In this document: positions 9,286 through 19,302 of the stretch, piece by piece
Layout of the letters: each line of letters opens with the position of its first letter
How positions within the stretch are numbered: the stretch's first letter is position 1
From: Pomphorhynchus laevis
Lineage: Eukaryota > Acanthocephala > Palaeacanthocephala > Echinorhynchida > Pomphorhynchidae
NCBI GenBank assembly: GCA_012934845.2
Contig: WNNJ02000368.1
Span: 19,527-83,526, forward strand
Direction: 5' to 3'
DNA: 64,000 bases
The notes under the pieces: model-generated
Seen by the model: only the letters and a program-made list of their open reading frames with translations
The model's database searches: none
Told to the model about the DNA's origin: nothing
Program-made: the position numbers and the translations under genes

Positions 9286-12186
9286 TTAATTGTTGAAAAA
9301 GAATTGGATTTGGCGTTTGAAGTACGGCATATATGTTGATTGGCGGATATGAATAGGCAGTTGATTCCACAAGAGAAAAGCAGCCACAACGAAGGAGCGG
9401 AAGCCAAAATAGGTAGAGTAGATTGGGACATGTAAAAGAAGGGAATTACGGGAACGCAGAGCACAATACACAGTACGAGAATTGTCGAGAAAAGGAAGGT
9501 TGAGAAATGAAGGGGTATGAGAAGTTATAAGGCGAAAAGCAATGATAAGAAGACGAATTTGAACACGACAATAAATGGTAGGCCAATCAAGAGAAACAAG
9601 ATAGTGGGATGTATGATCAAAACGACGAAGACGGAGGAGAACTCGAACGGCAGCGTTGATGATGCGTTGTAAAGGAAGAAGAGTGGATTTAGGTGAGTTG
9701 GAAAATAGACTAAGACAGTAATCAAGTCTTGGGAAAAGAAGCGAAGATATGAGAGTCATACAAGAAGGAAAATCGATCAATCTACGAACTTGACGGAGGT
9801 TGCGGAGTATCAAGGTAGATGAGCGTACTTTATCACTAACGAAAGGTTTAAGTGAAAGTCGGTTGTCGAAATGAAAGCCTAGGAAAACGAGATTATCAAC
9901 GATAGGAAGAATTGTAGAATTTAGTGATACGGAAGGAGGTTCTACGCCGAAGCTTCGAGGTAGGATCCACATAATTTTAGATTTATCAGGATTCAGAGAA
10001 AGGCGAAGGGAAGAAAGATGGTTTGAAATTGAGACAAGACAGTCCGAAGCGGAAACACTAAGATCGTGAATACGATAAACAGGTGCATGAGCATAGATGA
10101 GAATGTCATCAGCATATTGCATAACATGGAAGTTAAATTTATGAGAAATCGAAGACAAGTCACCGAGAAGAAGAGAGAAAAGCATAGGGCCTAATACGGA
10201 GCCTTGTGGAACACCGGTCGGGATGGATGAAGGATGGGAGAGAGAAGAGTTAGAATAGACGCGAAATGTACGGTTTGACAGATATGAAGAAAACCATGAT
10301 ACAGTGGGTAAAGAGAAGCCATAATCATGACGAAGGCGATGTAGAAGAATCGAGTGATCGACGATGTCAAAAGCAGACGATAGATCAAGAGAAACTATGA
10401 CACTACATAATTTATGATCGCGCGATATGAGTAAGTCATTATAAACTTTAAGACAGGCAATTTCAGTAGAGTGATTAGAGCGAAAAGCGGCTTGGAAGGG
10501 AGGAAACAAGTTAGAGGAAAAGAGATATGTATTAACTTGCTTGAGAACGAGACGCTCAAGGAGTTTAGAGAGGGTTGGGAGAAGTGAGATTGGACGGTAC
10601 GAAGATGGTAGTGAGGAGTCGAGAGATTGCTTTTTGATGAGAGGACGAACAGTGGCGCATTTCCAGATGGAAGGAAATGTACGGCTACGGATGGACGAGT
10701 TGAACAATGTGGTTAGGAAGGGTGATATAGAGGAGCAGATATTTTTAAGCAAGTGAGTGGGAATTGGGTCAGAAGGAGAGGTTTTATTAGGTAATGACAG
10801 CAGAACCGAAGAAACTTCATCAGACGAAACGGGAAGAAGGTGGAATAGTTCTGGGAGGGAAGTATTTAAAGAGAAGAGTGGGTACAAGGGGGCTACGGGT
10901 AGTAGGGAAAGTAAATTAGATAGCTTAGTTTGTAGATAAGAAGAAAATTCATCAGGATTTATATTACAAGAAGTAGATGATCGTGAAAGAATTGAGTTTA
11001 AGATTTTCCAATGAGATTTAGAGTTGGAAGATGACTCGAGTTGATTTCGCCAAAAGATAGTACGTTTAGTACGTATAAGAATAAGATGTGAACGGCGTAG
11101 AGAAAAGTAGGAATCACGGAGATTTGGAGGGAGTGAGTTGGGTGAACGTTTAAGAAAGCGTTTATACATACGAAAAGAGTGACGGAGTCGACGCTTAGAA
11201 AGACTACAGTCAGAATCGAACCAGGGAGCATGGCGCAAGCGCTGGGAACGTCGAAGTCGACTAGGCAGAAGGTTATTGAGGATCGACGTAAGTTCAGAAT
11301 CAAACAGAATGCAGAGATCATCGGGAGAGAGATAGTTAAGAGGAAGTGAAAAGAGTGAAGAATTGAGTAAGGCTGTGCAGAGAATAGGGATATCGAGAAG
11401 CTTCCAGGGTCGACTTGGTGTAGATAATGGTAAAGGCGGAGAAGGAGGATGGGGACGAGTAAGAGTAAGAGTGACAAGGAAATGATCGGACAAACCAGGA
11501 TCAGTAATTGACAAGGAGGTATAGTCATTGAAGCAGTTAGGAACAGCAATGATGTCGAGAGCACCGCCGAGAATATGAGTTGGGCTTGTTGAAAGTAATT
11601 TATAGTTAAAATCAGAAAAAAGATTAGTTAAAGTGATAGAGTCAGAGTCAGACGGGCGATCAAGACGAATGTTAAAGTCACCGAGAACAAAAGAAGGAGT
11701 ATAAGACAATGAACAGTGAGACATTAGATCTGCAAGGTCGTTAAAGAAGATACGTGATGGGGCAACTGAACCTGGACGGTATACAATCACAAGTTCCAGA
11801 GGGAAAGGCGTTGATAATCTGCATATGAGTAATTCGAACGAGGTGTAACGGATGTTAACGTTGATTTTACGTAAAGACATTGGGTGACGAGCAATGGCAA
11901 CAATACCGCCATGGTTAGACGCAGTAGATGTATGAGATGTAATTTGACGAGCTGATTCAACTAGAGAACAACCAGAGCGACATAGACGACGAATAGCAAG
12001 ATCGTTGGAGTCAGTGTGCCAGGATTCGGTAATGCAGAGAATATCGATAGATAATTGATCGAAGATATCGAGAAGCATATCAGCTTTATGAAGAATGGAG
12101 CGAGTATTGAATAGACTAAGACGAAAAGTATGCTTAGGAGCGAGATCGACTAGCGAAGAAGACAAGGGGGAGAGATGGGACGCCAT
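9286..12186 (-). CDS. LINE-F ORF2: APE endonuclease-reverse transcriptase, 966 codons
   Basis: Starts at ATG 12184-12186, overlapping the end of the second ORF1 frame by 37 bp. APE domain in about the first 240 residues: FNTRSI, TESW with Glu54, YRPGS, GDFNIR and the SDH block. RT: SLDLSSAFDIVDH, GVPQGSVLGPMLF and YADD at residues 691-694 (10105-10116). The C-terminal region ends in an LWNQLPIHIRQS segment typical of jockey/CR1/L2-like proteins. Uninterrupted from start to stop, which is rare among its neighbours. Confidence 0.92.
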   Translation of the reverse strand: MASHLSPLSSSLVDLAPKHTFRLSLFNTRSILHKADMLLDIFDQLSIDILCITESWHTDSNDLAIRRLCRSGCSLVESARQITSHTSTASNHGGIVAIARHPMSLRKINVNIRYTSFELLICRLSTPFPLELVIVYRPGSVAPSRIFFNDLADLMSHCSLSYTPSFVLGDFNIRLDRPSDSDSITLTNLFSDFNYKLLSTSPTHILGGALDIIAVPNCFNDYTSLSITDPGLSDHFLVTLTLTRPHPPSPPLPLSTPSRPWKLLDIPILCTALLNSSLFSLPLNYLSPDDLCILFDSELTSILNNLLPSRLRRSQRLRHAPWFDSDCSLSKRRLRHSFRMYKRFLKRSPNSLPPNLRDSYFSLRRSHLILIRTKRTIFWRNQLESSSNSKSHWKILNSILSRSSTSCNINPDEFSSYLQTKLSNLLSLLPVAPLYPLFSLNTSLPELFHLLPVSSDEVSSVLLSLPNKTSPSDPIPTHLLKNICSSISPFLTTLFNSSIRSRTFPSIWKCATVRPLIKKQSLDSSLPSSYRPISLLPTLSKLLERLVLKQVNTYLFSSNLFPPFQAAFRSNHSTEIACLKVYNDLLISRDHKLCSVIVSLDLSSAFDIVDHSILLHRLRHDYGFSLPTVSWFSSYLSNRTFRVYSNSSLSHPSSIPTGVPQGSVLGPMLFSLLLGDLSSISHKFNFHVMQYADDILIYAHAPVYRIHDLSVSASDCLVSISNHLSSLRLSLNPDKSKIMWILPRSFGVEPPSVSLNSTILPIVDNLVFLGFHFDNRLSLKPFVSDKVRSSTLILRNLRQVRRLIDFPSCMTLISSLLFPRLDYCLSLFSNSPKSTLLPLQRIINAAVRVLLRLRRFDHTSHYLVSLDWPTIYCRVQIRLLIIAFRLITSHTPSFLNLPFLDNSRTVYCALRSRNSLLLHVPIYSTYFGFRSFVVAAFLLWNQLPIHIRQSTYMPYFKRQIQFFFNN

Positions 12187-13139
12187 CGAATTTTTGGCCT
12201 TGTGTGAAGAACGTGAAAATTTCCGTTGATTTTACGTATAGATAAGGATGACTCGCCGTTTGTTTCACGTCGATGTTTTTCAATGCGAGCTAAATTGAGC
12301 TGGGCAATATCAGAAGGGGAGCGGTCAGGAAAGATACGACAAGTAGACGAAGTGGTAAGAAGTTTAAAACGTTGGGAAAGTACCAAGGATGCATGTGAAC
12401 TATGTCGGAAAACGATTTTTAGGAGTGGAGGACTGAGATGATTGGATTTAGTGGATTTGTTTAAACGGATCAAAGATACAGGAGCGATATTATTGAAGAG
12501 GGATGGATTATTATCAGGAAGAATGGTTGCTAGGATAGACCTGAAAGCAGATACATCATCATCGAGGCGACATTGAGGAGAAGCAGATTCGGAAACCTTT
12601 AAATTATATATGATAATGCATCGATCGCGCGAAGGAAAACGATTACGTAGTGGTGGACGGAAAGACCTGGTAGCAGTAGAGGCAGAAGAGCAGATAAACG
12701 TGGGAATGACAGGGGTGCTAAGTGAAGATTTAAGATAGTTTGGAGCATGTGTGACAGGAGTGGAGTGTGTAATTGGTTGATCGGAGATGGTACTGTAGAT
12801 GATTTTGACGGAAGGATGTAAATTATTGATAGGTGATACGGTTGGAGCATGTGTGACAGAAGTGGATTGTTGAATAGGTTGAACGGAGTTGTTACTGGAG
12901 ATAATTTTGACAGAAGTATGTAAATTATTGAGAAGTGATACGGTAGAGGTAGAGTAAGGTATAGTGATACGTGAAGAGAAGAAAGAAGTATGAGATGTAT
13001 TTAGATGTGGGGATGAATAGGAAAAATGAGGTACGAGATGAAGGCCTTTACTGTTTGCATTGTTAGGAAGATGAAGATTATGGGAAGTTTTATCCGTAGT
13101 TAAAGGAGGAGTGTGTGAGAGAAGTTTCAAGAACGGGTT
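12150..13139 (-). CDS. LINE-F ORF1, second frame: RRM-like RNA-binding region
   Basis: Open frame of about 330 codons, without an ATG before the overlap with the preceding ORF1 frame. The N-terminal half is Ser/Thr/Pro-rich and low in complexity. The C-terminal half (RDRCIIIYNLKVSES, later FPDRSPSDIAQL) resembles the RRM plus C-terminal domain of LINE ORF1 proteins. It overlaps the first ORF1 frame by about 50 bp in a different register. A frameshift mutation, programmed frameshifting or two separate proteins are all possible. Confidence 0.65.
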   Translation of the reverse strand, partial: NPFLKLLSHTPPLTTDKTSHNLHLPNNANSKGLHLVPHFSYSSPHLNTSHTSFFSSRITIPYSTSTVSLLNNLHTSVKIISSNNSVQPIQQSTSVTHAPTVSPINNLHPSVKIIYSTISDQPITHSTPVTHAPNYLKSSLSTPVIPTFICSSASTATRSFRPPLRNRFPSRDRCIIIYNLKVSESASPQCRLDDDVSAFRSILATILPDNNPSLFNNIAPVSLIRLNKSTKSNHLSPPLLKIVFRHSSHASLVLSQRFKLLTTSSTCRIFPDRSPSDIAQLNLARIEKHRRETNGESSLSIRKINGNFHVLHTRPKIRWRPISPPCLLR

Positions 13140-13530
13140 TCATAGATGACGAAGGAGTTAGTAAGCAAACGGATGACGACGATAGATTGGAAGATATGTT
13201 GTCGTTTGTTGATGTTCCATCTATAACAGCGGTCTGAGTCGACTGAGAGATATCAAGTTTATTTATTGAGCACAAATATGTTTTGTTAGCGTTCAGAACG
13301 TCTCCACCGTTTGAGTGGTCATTCTTCATTAGCTTACCTACGAGGGCAGCACAACAGAAGCCGCAGAGGAAATTCCGATTTAAAACGTTGTCCTCGTCAG
13401 TGAAAGGAATGGCAACGTGAGTCCAAACATTGCAGTTCTTGTTGTCGCATCCAATTTGCTTTTCGATGTAAGCTTCCTTGACGGACTTAAGTTGCTGGCC
13501 GACATTTTTAGTTAGCTTTCTGTTTGCCAT
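13090..13530 (-). CDS. LINE-F ORF1, first frame: PHD-like zinc-finger region
   Basis: 146 codons from ATG 13528-13530. A Cys/His array CDNKNCNVWTHV...FLCGFC resembles the PHD/ESF-type zinc finger found at the N-terminus of many CR1/L2-like ORF1 proteins; it is followed by a Ser/Thr-rich tail. It precedes the RRM-like frame, which together make the usual zinc finger-RRM order of this class of ORF1. The leader upstream (13,531-13,776) is non-coding and repetitive. Confidence 0.68.
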   Translation of the reverse strand: MANRKLTKNVGQQLKSVKEAYIEKQIGCDNKNCNVWTHVAIPFTDEDNVLNRNFLCGFCCAALVGKLMKNDHSNGGDVLNANKTYLCSINKLDISQSTQTAVIDGTSTNDNISSNLSSSSVCLLTPSSSMKPVLETSLTHSSFNYG

Positions 13531-13613
13531 AATAAAATGTTAATTAGTTAGTTATAATCAAGAATGTTTAAACTCCGTTAGTCTGCAAGTCGTTAGTTGT
13601 AAGTAGCGAGCGG

Positions 13614-13740
13614 ATGTCGTCGATGGTTGTCGATAATTGTCAAGCGGATGGTTGTCGTTAGTTGTCGTCGAAGGTTGTCGTTGGTTGTCTGGAACTGAAA
13701 TCTGGAACTGAAATCTGGAACTGAAATCTGGAACTGAAAT
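13614..13740 (-). repeat. Tandem repeats in the LINE-F 5' leader
   Basis: Two arrays lie side by side: a degenerate run of GGTTGTCGTCGAT-like units (13,614-13,688) and four exact copies of CTGGAACTGAAAT (13 bp each, 13,689-13,740). The first resembles the 12-copy array upstream of LINE-L. Such leader repeats often carry internal promoters in LINEs; that role is inference here. Confidence 0.8.
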
Positions 13741-13752
13741 TGTATTTACTTT

Positions 13753-13782
13753 AGATCTCAAACTTTTTTAAGTTTGAGATCT
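13753..13782. repeat. Perfect 13-bp foldback at the LINE-F 5' junction
   Basis: AGATCTCAAACTT (13753-13765), four-base loop, exact inverse complement (13770-13782). The right arm overlaps the presumed target duplication, so the foldback formed at or after integration. Confidence 0.85.
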
Positions 13783-15594
13783 TTTTTAAGTATTTCCCCA
13801 ATTTCAGAACTGTTACTATGAATAACGTTTGCATTCGCTATTAGGTGTGATTGTTTAAAAACCTCTTTTGCGTTGCTGATGGATCTATTATGCCTAAGCC
13901 TCCATCTCTGGCGGATAGTTTAATAATATCTCGAAGCTCTAACGTTAACAGTCCCAATCCCATAATGCTCGGTATCAACTTCAGGAAAATATCATCAGCT
14001 AAGCCTCTGAACCATGATGAACTTACTTTTGTAGTGCGCACCAGATGTGTCCATTGAAACTGAATCGTTCGTGTTAGCAATATATAAGCAGCATATGGAT
14101 CCAAGTCTGCTAAATCACAAAGATGCTGTATCTGTACTCGCCAGGAGTTAATTGAACTCATGACTTGACACTCACGATATGCATCACATCCGATAAATCC
14201 TCCCAAGACCTTGATACCATTTTTAACCACTTTGACTCCTTCTTGCATAAGATATTTGGCTTCATTTGTCATAGTTTCGTTCTTGTTTAAAAAACAGCAT
14301 TTTGAAGCATTTATGTGAAATCCGAAGCTTTTACCAATCACTTTCAATAGATCCCATACTTGAGACAACTCATGCGCACGGCCAATAAAAGTTGCATCAT
14401 CTGCGTACCAAAGTTGGGTGACACCAGGTATTTTTTGTTTAATCTCTCCAATTATCGGTAAAGACGCCGCTGCAAATGCAGCCATAGCCAAGGGGTCTCC
14501 TTGTGTTACCCCTTCTTCAGATAGAATTGTCTCCTCAGCAACAATTAGCAGTGATGGCTTCGAGTAAGTATTGATCAGGAGTGTCGTAATGGCAGAACAA
14601 ATCGCGTTTATGTTTTTGAGCAACAAATCCCGATTGATACAATTGAAAGCGTTGTTGGCATCTACAGTTAATATGCAATATTCACTATTACTTTCAAGTA
14701 TATCTCTTGCATTATGAATAATAGTATCGGTCCCACATTTCTGACCAGCACACATTTGTACTTCCCCAGCTACCTCCATCAATGTTGGTTTAATATATTT
14801 TAGCTGTGCCCTGGCTACTATGCGTCTCATAACTTCCCCTATACCAATAGGGGGTATTCCAGGAGATTTGTCAAGAGGAAACAACCGACATGCTAGATAT
14901 GCTTCCAAGCTGTTAGGATTTAATCTTTCGGTTGCAATTTTTATTGCAAACATTGCGAGCACATTCGCCAATCTGTATGATTCTTGACCAAAACCTGTTA
15001 GTAGATATCTCCACATTTGCGCGTCCATACCGGATGGTCCTGCACTTCCATTTGATTTTTTAGCCGCTTTTATAATATCTTCTGGACTTAAATTCATGTA
15101 AATTACTTGATGATGTTGGATTACATGTTTCAGAGGTGTCAATAAAATATACTCTCCATCTGCATCCGTTGCTCGAGGATGTAATTCTTGAAGACGTGTG
15201 AGCACTGTTTTGCCGTCCAAAAAACTATCAATCTCATGTATCCCGGATTTTTGTCCGCCTGATTTTAAAAGCCGAGCTGCTTCTCCAATTTTACTGTATT
15301 GCACCAATTTCTGAATGTCCATTAAAAATCCTTTTTGATGGTTTTTCTTACGATTCATTGATCTCTGCTTTTGAAGGAATCGAGCTTCTGAAATTAGTTG
15401 GTCATACTTTTTTTCATTCCACATTATTATACGTCGTTCTAAGGTTTTCCGACGATCACTAATTCGTCGCGAAGGAATTTGCTGCAGAATCAGCTGGCAA
15501 TATACCGAAGAGAGGTGTAAGATGGAATCACATTCTTTAGAATTTTCGTTAAACGATTTGATGTGTGAAGTTAAGGTTGCAATAAAATCTTTAG
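13777..15594 (-). mobile_element. LINE-E, proximal half: RT region of RLE-type LINE
   Basis: Coding part of the element whose 3' half lies at 8,216-9,179. The frame runs from about 15,594 (5'-truncated, no cysteine domain). It holds NGSAGPSGMD, the RT blocks [25 protein letters not shown] and YADDAT, and GGLGIID. One frameshift lies near 13,860, just before the LINE-F insertion point. Sequence on the two sides of LINE-F aligns end to end with LINE-C over the GGLG-to-knuckle interval, confirming one split element. Confidence 0.87.
13841..15424 (-). CDS. LINE-E reverse transcriptase, interrupted
   Basis: 527-codon frame from ATG 15422-15424, also open upstream to about 15,594. It has the fingers/palm of the RT with its active site (YADD, near 14,390-14,403) but no nuclease in this segment, which lies beyond LINE-F. 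The apparent stop at 13,841 follows a shift of frame just before the insertion, so this copy is dead. Confidence 0.8.
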   Translation of the reverse strand: MWNEKKYDQLISEARFLQKQRSMNRKKNHQKGFLMDIQKLVQYSKIGEAARLLKSGGQKSGIHEIDSFLDGKTVLTRLQELHPRATDADGEYILLTPLKHVIQHHQVIYMNLSPEDIIKAAKKSNGSAGPSGMDAQMWRYLLTGFGQESYRLANVLAMFAIKIATERLNPNSLEAYLACRLFPLDKSPGIPPIGIGEVMRRIVARAQLKYIKPTLMEVAGEVQMCAGQKCGTDTIIHNARDILESNSEYCILTVDANNAFNCINRDLLLKNINAICSAITTLLINTYSKPSLLIVAEETILSEEGVTQGDPLAMAAFAAASLPIIGEIKQKIPGVTQLWYADDATFIGRAHELSQVWDLLKVIGKSFGFHINASKCCFLNKNETMTNEAKYLMQEGVKVVKNGIKVLGGFIGCDAYRECQVMSSINSWRVQIQHLCDLADLDPYAAYILLTRTIQFQWTHLVRTTKVSSSWFRGLADDIFLKLIPSIMGLGLLTLELRDIIKLSARDGGLGIIDPSATQKRFLNNHT

Positions 15595-15750
15595 TAATAA
15601 TTATAATAATATAATAAGTTATAAAAATATTATAATATAATACTATAATCTTTAGAAATAATTATAATAATATATTTAGTAAAATCTTTAGGTAATAAAT
15701 AATAATTAAATCAGCTAACTGAGTCTACGTATTGAATATTATATTATATT
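15595..15750. repeat. AT-rich partial repeats with Naiad terminal-repeat scrap
   Basis: Three diverged copies of an ATCTTTAG-TAATAATTATAATAAT segment, then a 38-bp piece of the dispersed terminal repeat starting AATCAGCTAACTGAGTC (15,711-15,748). This separates truncated LINE-E from the tail of LINE-G. No coding potential seen. Confidence 0.6.
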
Positions 15751-17696
15751 ATTACTACAGATCATAACCATAAGGCTGTTTTGACCGCTCACATAAAAAA
15801 CAAATAAATACAAGAAAAAAATCAAAAAACATCATTCAGTATATATATCAGAACCATGGGTACTGCAGCAACCACCATTCGTTCTCATTTCGAATCCAGT
15901 TCTTTATATTGGATTTAAATTCATTGATTGTATGCACCGCAACGACATCAACTGGAAGACGATTCCAAATATTCACCGCTCGATGAGACAGTCGGAAATG
16001 ACGAGGGTATTTTCCGTGCTCATGTACTACTAGTACTTTCGAGTGCCCTCTACGTCCATCCCGTTCATTAAGTTCAACTCTATTTGCTGGAAAATTTTCA
16101 TCTTTATTAACTAGTCGATACATAGCTAGAAGGTCGAAAAGAAGGAACCTTTCACGCACTGTCGGCATATTCAAACTTTTTATTCGTGCCTCATAGGGAA
16201 GATATCGTACCTGAGGACATAATTTCGTAAACCGTCGAAGTATGCGCTCTAATTGATCAAGTTAATACAAATTTATTTGCCACATTAAATAAATTTGTAT
16301 TTGTTTGTTTGTGTTTGAAGTTCTGTACGCGTACACGGAAAGACTACTGGCGACACATATTCTAATATCGGTCTTATAAGAGCATTATATAAACGCACAA
16401 CACAAACGGGAGATAAATCTTTAAAGCAATTTTTGAGAATATAGGTCATTCTTCTTGCTGCGTTACAAATCCTATCAGTGTTAGCACGTGTTTTCAGATT
16501 GTTTTGAACAATTATACCAAGATCCAGAATGGACTGCGTGGAAACAACAAACTCATCGCCAATAAAATATTCTTGACTCACATTGCTATGACCTAATCTC
16601 ATATGTGCACACTTTTTAATATTCAATGAAATTCCAGTGTTTAAAGACCATCGATAAACAATGTTTAGGATATTTTGAAAGTCATTTCGATCCTTGTTGG
16701 TTTTAATCAATTTCCATACCTTTACATCATCGGCAAAAGCTAAAACACTACAATCCTCAATTAAATCTAGTAGCTGATTTATAAATATGTTAAACAACAA
16801 GGGTCCTAAGACTGATCCCTGTGGTACTCCTGAGGTGATAGGACGATAAGACGATAGGCATTGACCTACACGAACAGCAAAGGATCTATCTTTAAGAAAA
16901 TCTCGAATCCAGCTTATAATGGAGTGATTCACTTTATAAGACTCAAGGGTGGAAATTAGCATTTTGTTGGGCACCCTATCAAAAGCCCGACTAAAGTCAA
17001 GAAATATTACGTCGATACAGTATTCGTTAGCAACATGTCCAACCCAATCTTCACGAGCATTAATAAGTTTGTAAGACATAAACGCCGAGGGCGAAATCCA
17101 TGCTGTGCATTATTGAGAATTCTCAGCGAACTCAAATGATCATATATGCTTCTGTTTAGTATGCGCTCAATCACTTTGCATACAACACTAGTTAGACTTA
17201 TTGCCCTATAGTTATTCGGATCATCTTTTTCACCATTTTTATAAATTGGTACTACAATCGCTTTTTTCCAGGCAGCAGGTAACTTCGAAATGCGCAAGCT
17301 AAGCTCAAATATGGAGGCTAATGGCTCAGCCAGAACAGGAGCAAGTAACTTAAGAAGTTGGGGGTGAATATCATCGGGGCCTGCCGCTGATGATCTAGAT
17401 AACCTAGCCAATTCAACAAAAACCTCATGTGCTGTTATCGTTAAAACTGGAGAACCAATTTCTACCTGTTGTGATGCTGCATCTCCACATATTCTAGAGA
17501 AAGGATCTGGTGTCAGCTCAAAAGCGGATGCAAACAATTCTGCCATGCTGTCTGGCGATGTCACTCGAGTGTTACCGTCTCTTAAGGATGAAATAGTTGG
17601 TAGCAGAGCTCTGGATCCTTTCACATAAGCCCTAAATTTTTTTGGTTCTGTATCAATTTGTAAAGCTAATTGATCTTCAAAACTTTGCCTTTTTAA
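15751..17696 (-). mobile_element. LINE-G: truncated jockey/CR1-like LINE
   Basis: Minus-strand RT-to-C-terminus piece. RT motifs include HGFRPRR, FLDFSRAFDRVPN, GVPQGSVLGPLLF and FADDVK. The C-terminal part has RLSHRAVNIWNRLP, as in LINE-D. The frame shifts once around 17,030-17,080 and is broken by a small foldback insert at 16,264-16,301, after which reading resumes with LDQLERILRRF. The 5' end is cut at the tail of LINE-H. No endonuclease domain remains. Confidence 0.83.
16264..16301. repeat. Foldback micro-insertion made of a LINE-F-family 3' end
   Basis: AATACAAATTTATTT (16264-16278), eight-base loop, exact inverse complement (16287-16301). The loop plus right arm is the 3' terminus of the LINE-F/H family (GCCACATTAAATAAATTTG) in plus orientation, so this looks like an extreme 5'-truncated insertion with a snap-back at its 5' end, lodged in LINE-G. 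Confidence 0.75.
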
Positions 17697-17732
17697 TAAT
17701 ACAAATTTATTTAATGTGGCAAATGCGTACAA
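16285..17732 (-). pseudogene. LINE-G reverse transcriptase remnants (two overlapping frames)
   Basis: Frames 17732-17007 and 17079-16285 together cover the linker and RT palm, overlapping where the frame shifts. The catalytic block reads FADDVK instead of YADD, a common natural variant. The last residues before the stop at 16285 come from the inserted foldback, not from the element. The C-terminal frame continues separately at 15,848-16,258. Confidence 0.78.
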
Positions 17733-19302
17733 GCTGTACGCTTACAAGTCCACAAACAAAAATGAAAAAGTCAAGCAGATAAATTGTTTAAATGGGAACG
17801 GATTTGTCGTTTGAAGCACTGCAGGGAAGTTGATTGGCGTATATGAATGGGCAGATGATTCCACGATAGAGGAGCAGCCACCAGGAAGGAGCGGAGTCCA
17901 AAGGAGGTAGAGTAGTTTGGGACATGTAAAAGAAGGGAATTACAGGAACGCAAGGAACAGTAAACAGAACGATAATTACCAAGAAAGGGAAGGTTGATAA
18001 ATGAAGGGGTATGAAAAGAATCAAGGCAGAAAGCAATGATAAGAAGACGAATTTGAGCACGACAATAAATTGTAAGCAAATCGAGAGAAGCAAGATGGGA
18101 TGATGTATGATCAAAACGACGAAGACGGAGGATAATTCGGACAGCTGCGTTGACGATGCGTTGTAGGGGAAGAAGAGTGGATTTAGGTGAGTTGGAAAAT
18201 AGACTAAGACAATAATCGAGTATAGAAAAAAGGAGAGATGATATGAGAGTCATACAAGAAGGGAAATCGATCAATCTACGAACTTGACGGAGGTTGCGGA
18301 GTATCAAGGTATATGAGCGTACTTTATCTCTAACGAAAGGTTTAAGTGAAAGTCGGTTGTCAAAATGGAAGCCTAGGAAAACGAGATTATCAATGATAGG
18401 AAGAATTGTAGAATTTAATGATACGTAGGGAGGTTCGAAACCGAGGCGTCGAGTTAGGATTCACATAATTTTGGATTTATCAGGATTCAGAGAAAGGCGA
18501 AGGGAAGAAAGATGATTGGAAATTGAATCAAGACAGTCGGAAGCGGAAACACTAAGATCGTTAATACGATAAACAGGTGCATGATCATAGATGAGAATGT
18601 CATCAGCATATTGTATAACATGGAAGTTTAATGTATGAGAAATCGAAGACAAATCACCAAGAAGAAGAGAGGAAATTATAGGGCCTAATACGGAGCTTTG
18701 TGGAACACCAGACGGAATGGACGAAGGATGGGAGAGAGAAGAGTTAGAATATACGCGAAATGTACGGTTTGATAGATATGAAGAAAACCATGATACAGTG
18801 GGTAAAGAGAAGCCATAATCATGACGAAGGCGATGGAGAAGAATCGAGTGATCGACGATGTCAAAAGCAGACGATAGATCAAGAGAAACTATGACACTAC
18901 ATAATTTATGATCGCGCGATATGAGTAAGTCGTTATAAACTTTAAGACATGCAATTTCGGTAGAGTAATTAGAGCGAAAAGCGGCTTGGAAGGGAGGAAA
19001 TAAGTTAGAGGAATAGAGATATGTATTAACTTGCTTAAGAACGAGACGCTCAAGGAGTTTCAGAGAGGGTTAGGGAGAAGTGAAATAGGACGGTACGAAA
19101 ATGGTAGTGAGGAGTCGAGAGATTGCTTATTGATGAGAGTACGAATAGTGTCGCATTTCCAGATGGAAGGAAATGTACGGCTACGGATGGACGAGTTGAA
19201 CAATGTGGTTAGGAAGGGTAAGATAAAGGAGCAGATATTTTTAAGCAAGTGAGTTGGAATTGGGTCAGAAGGAGAGGTTTTATTAGTTAATGGCAGCAGA
19301 AC
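17697..19302 (-). mobile_element. LINE-H: 5'-truncated copy of the LINE-F family
   Basis: Closely similar to LINE-F from its 3' tail to the mid-ORF2 region equivalent to about 10,800. Fragments of the RT and C-terminal domain are readable in several frames (for example YADDILIYDHAP and LIDFPSCMTLISSLL), broken by stops and shifts. The 3' end has hairpin GCGTACA/TGTACGC, a compensatory variant of the LINE-F hairpin. The 5' junction at 19,302 has a 7-bp foldback AACCTAC/GTAGGTT (19300-19323). Confidence 0.85.

Larger units (their letters stand above)
9180..13776 (-). mobile_element. LINE-F: complete APE-type LINE nested in LINE-E
   Basis: Full-length minus-strand element. From 5' to 3' it has a leader with two 13-bp tandem repeats, two ORF1 frames, ORF2 and a 3' end with a GCGTGCA/TGCACGC hairpin and (ATT)n tail. 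Flanking near-identical 10-mers AGATCCTTTT (9170-9179) and AGATCTTTTT (13777-13786) look like a target-site duplication. The 5' junction carries a perfect 13-bp foldback. ORF2 is intact, so this is the best candidate in the window for a recently active element. LINE-H is a truncated copy of the same family. Confidence 0.9.

Noticed and set aside
10541-10939. Plus-strand ORFs inside LINE-F
   Set aside because: Antisense of a coding region rich in Ser/Leu/Pro codons; no homology or start context.
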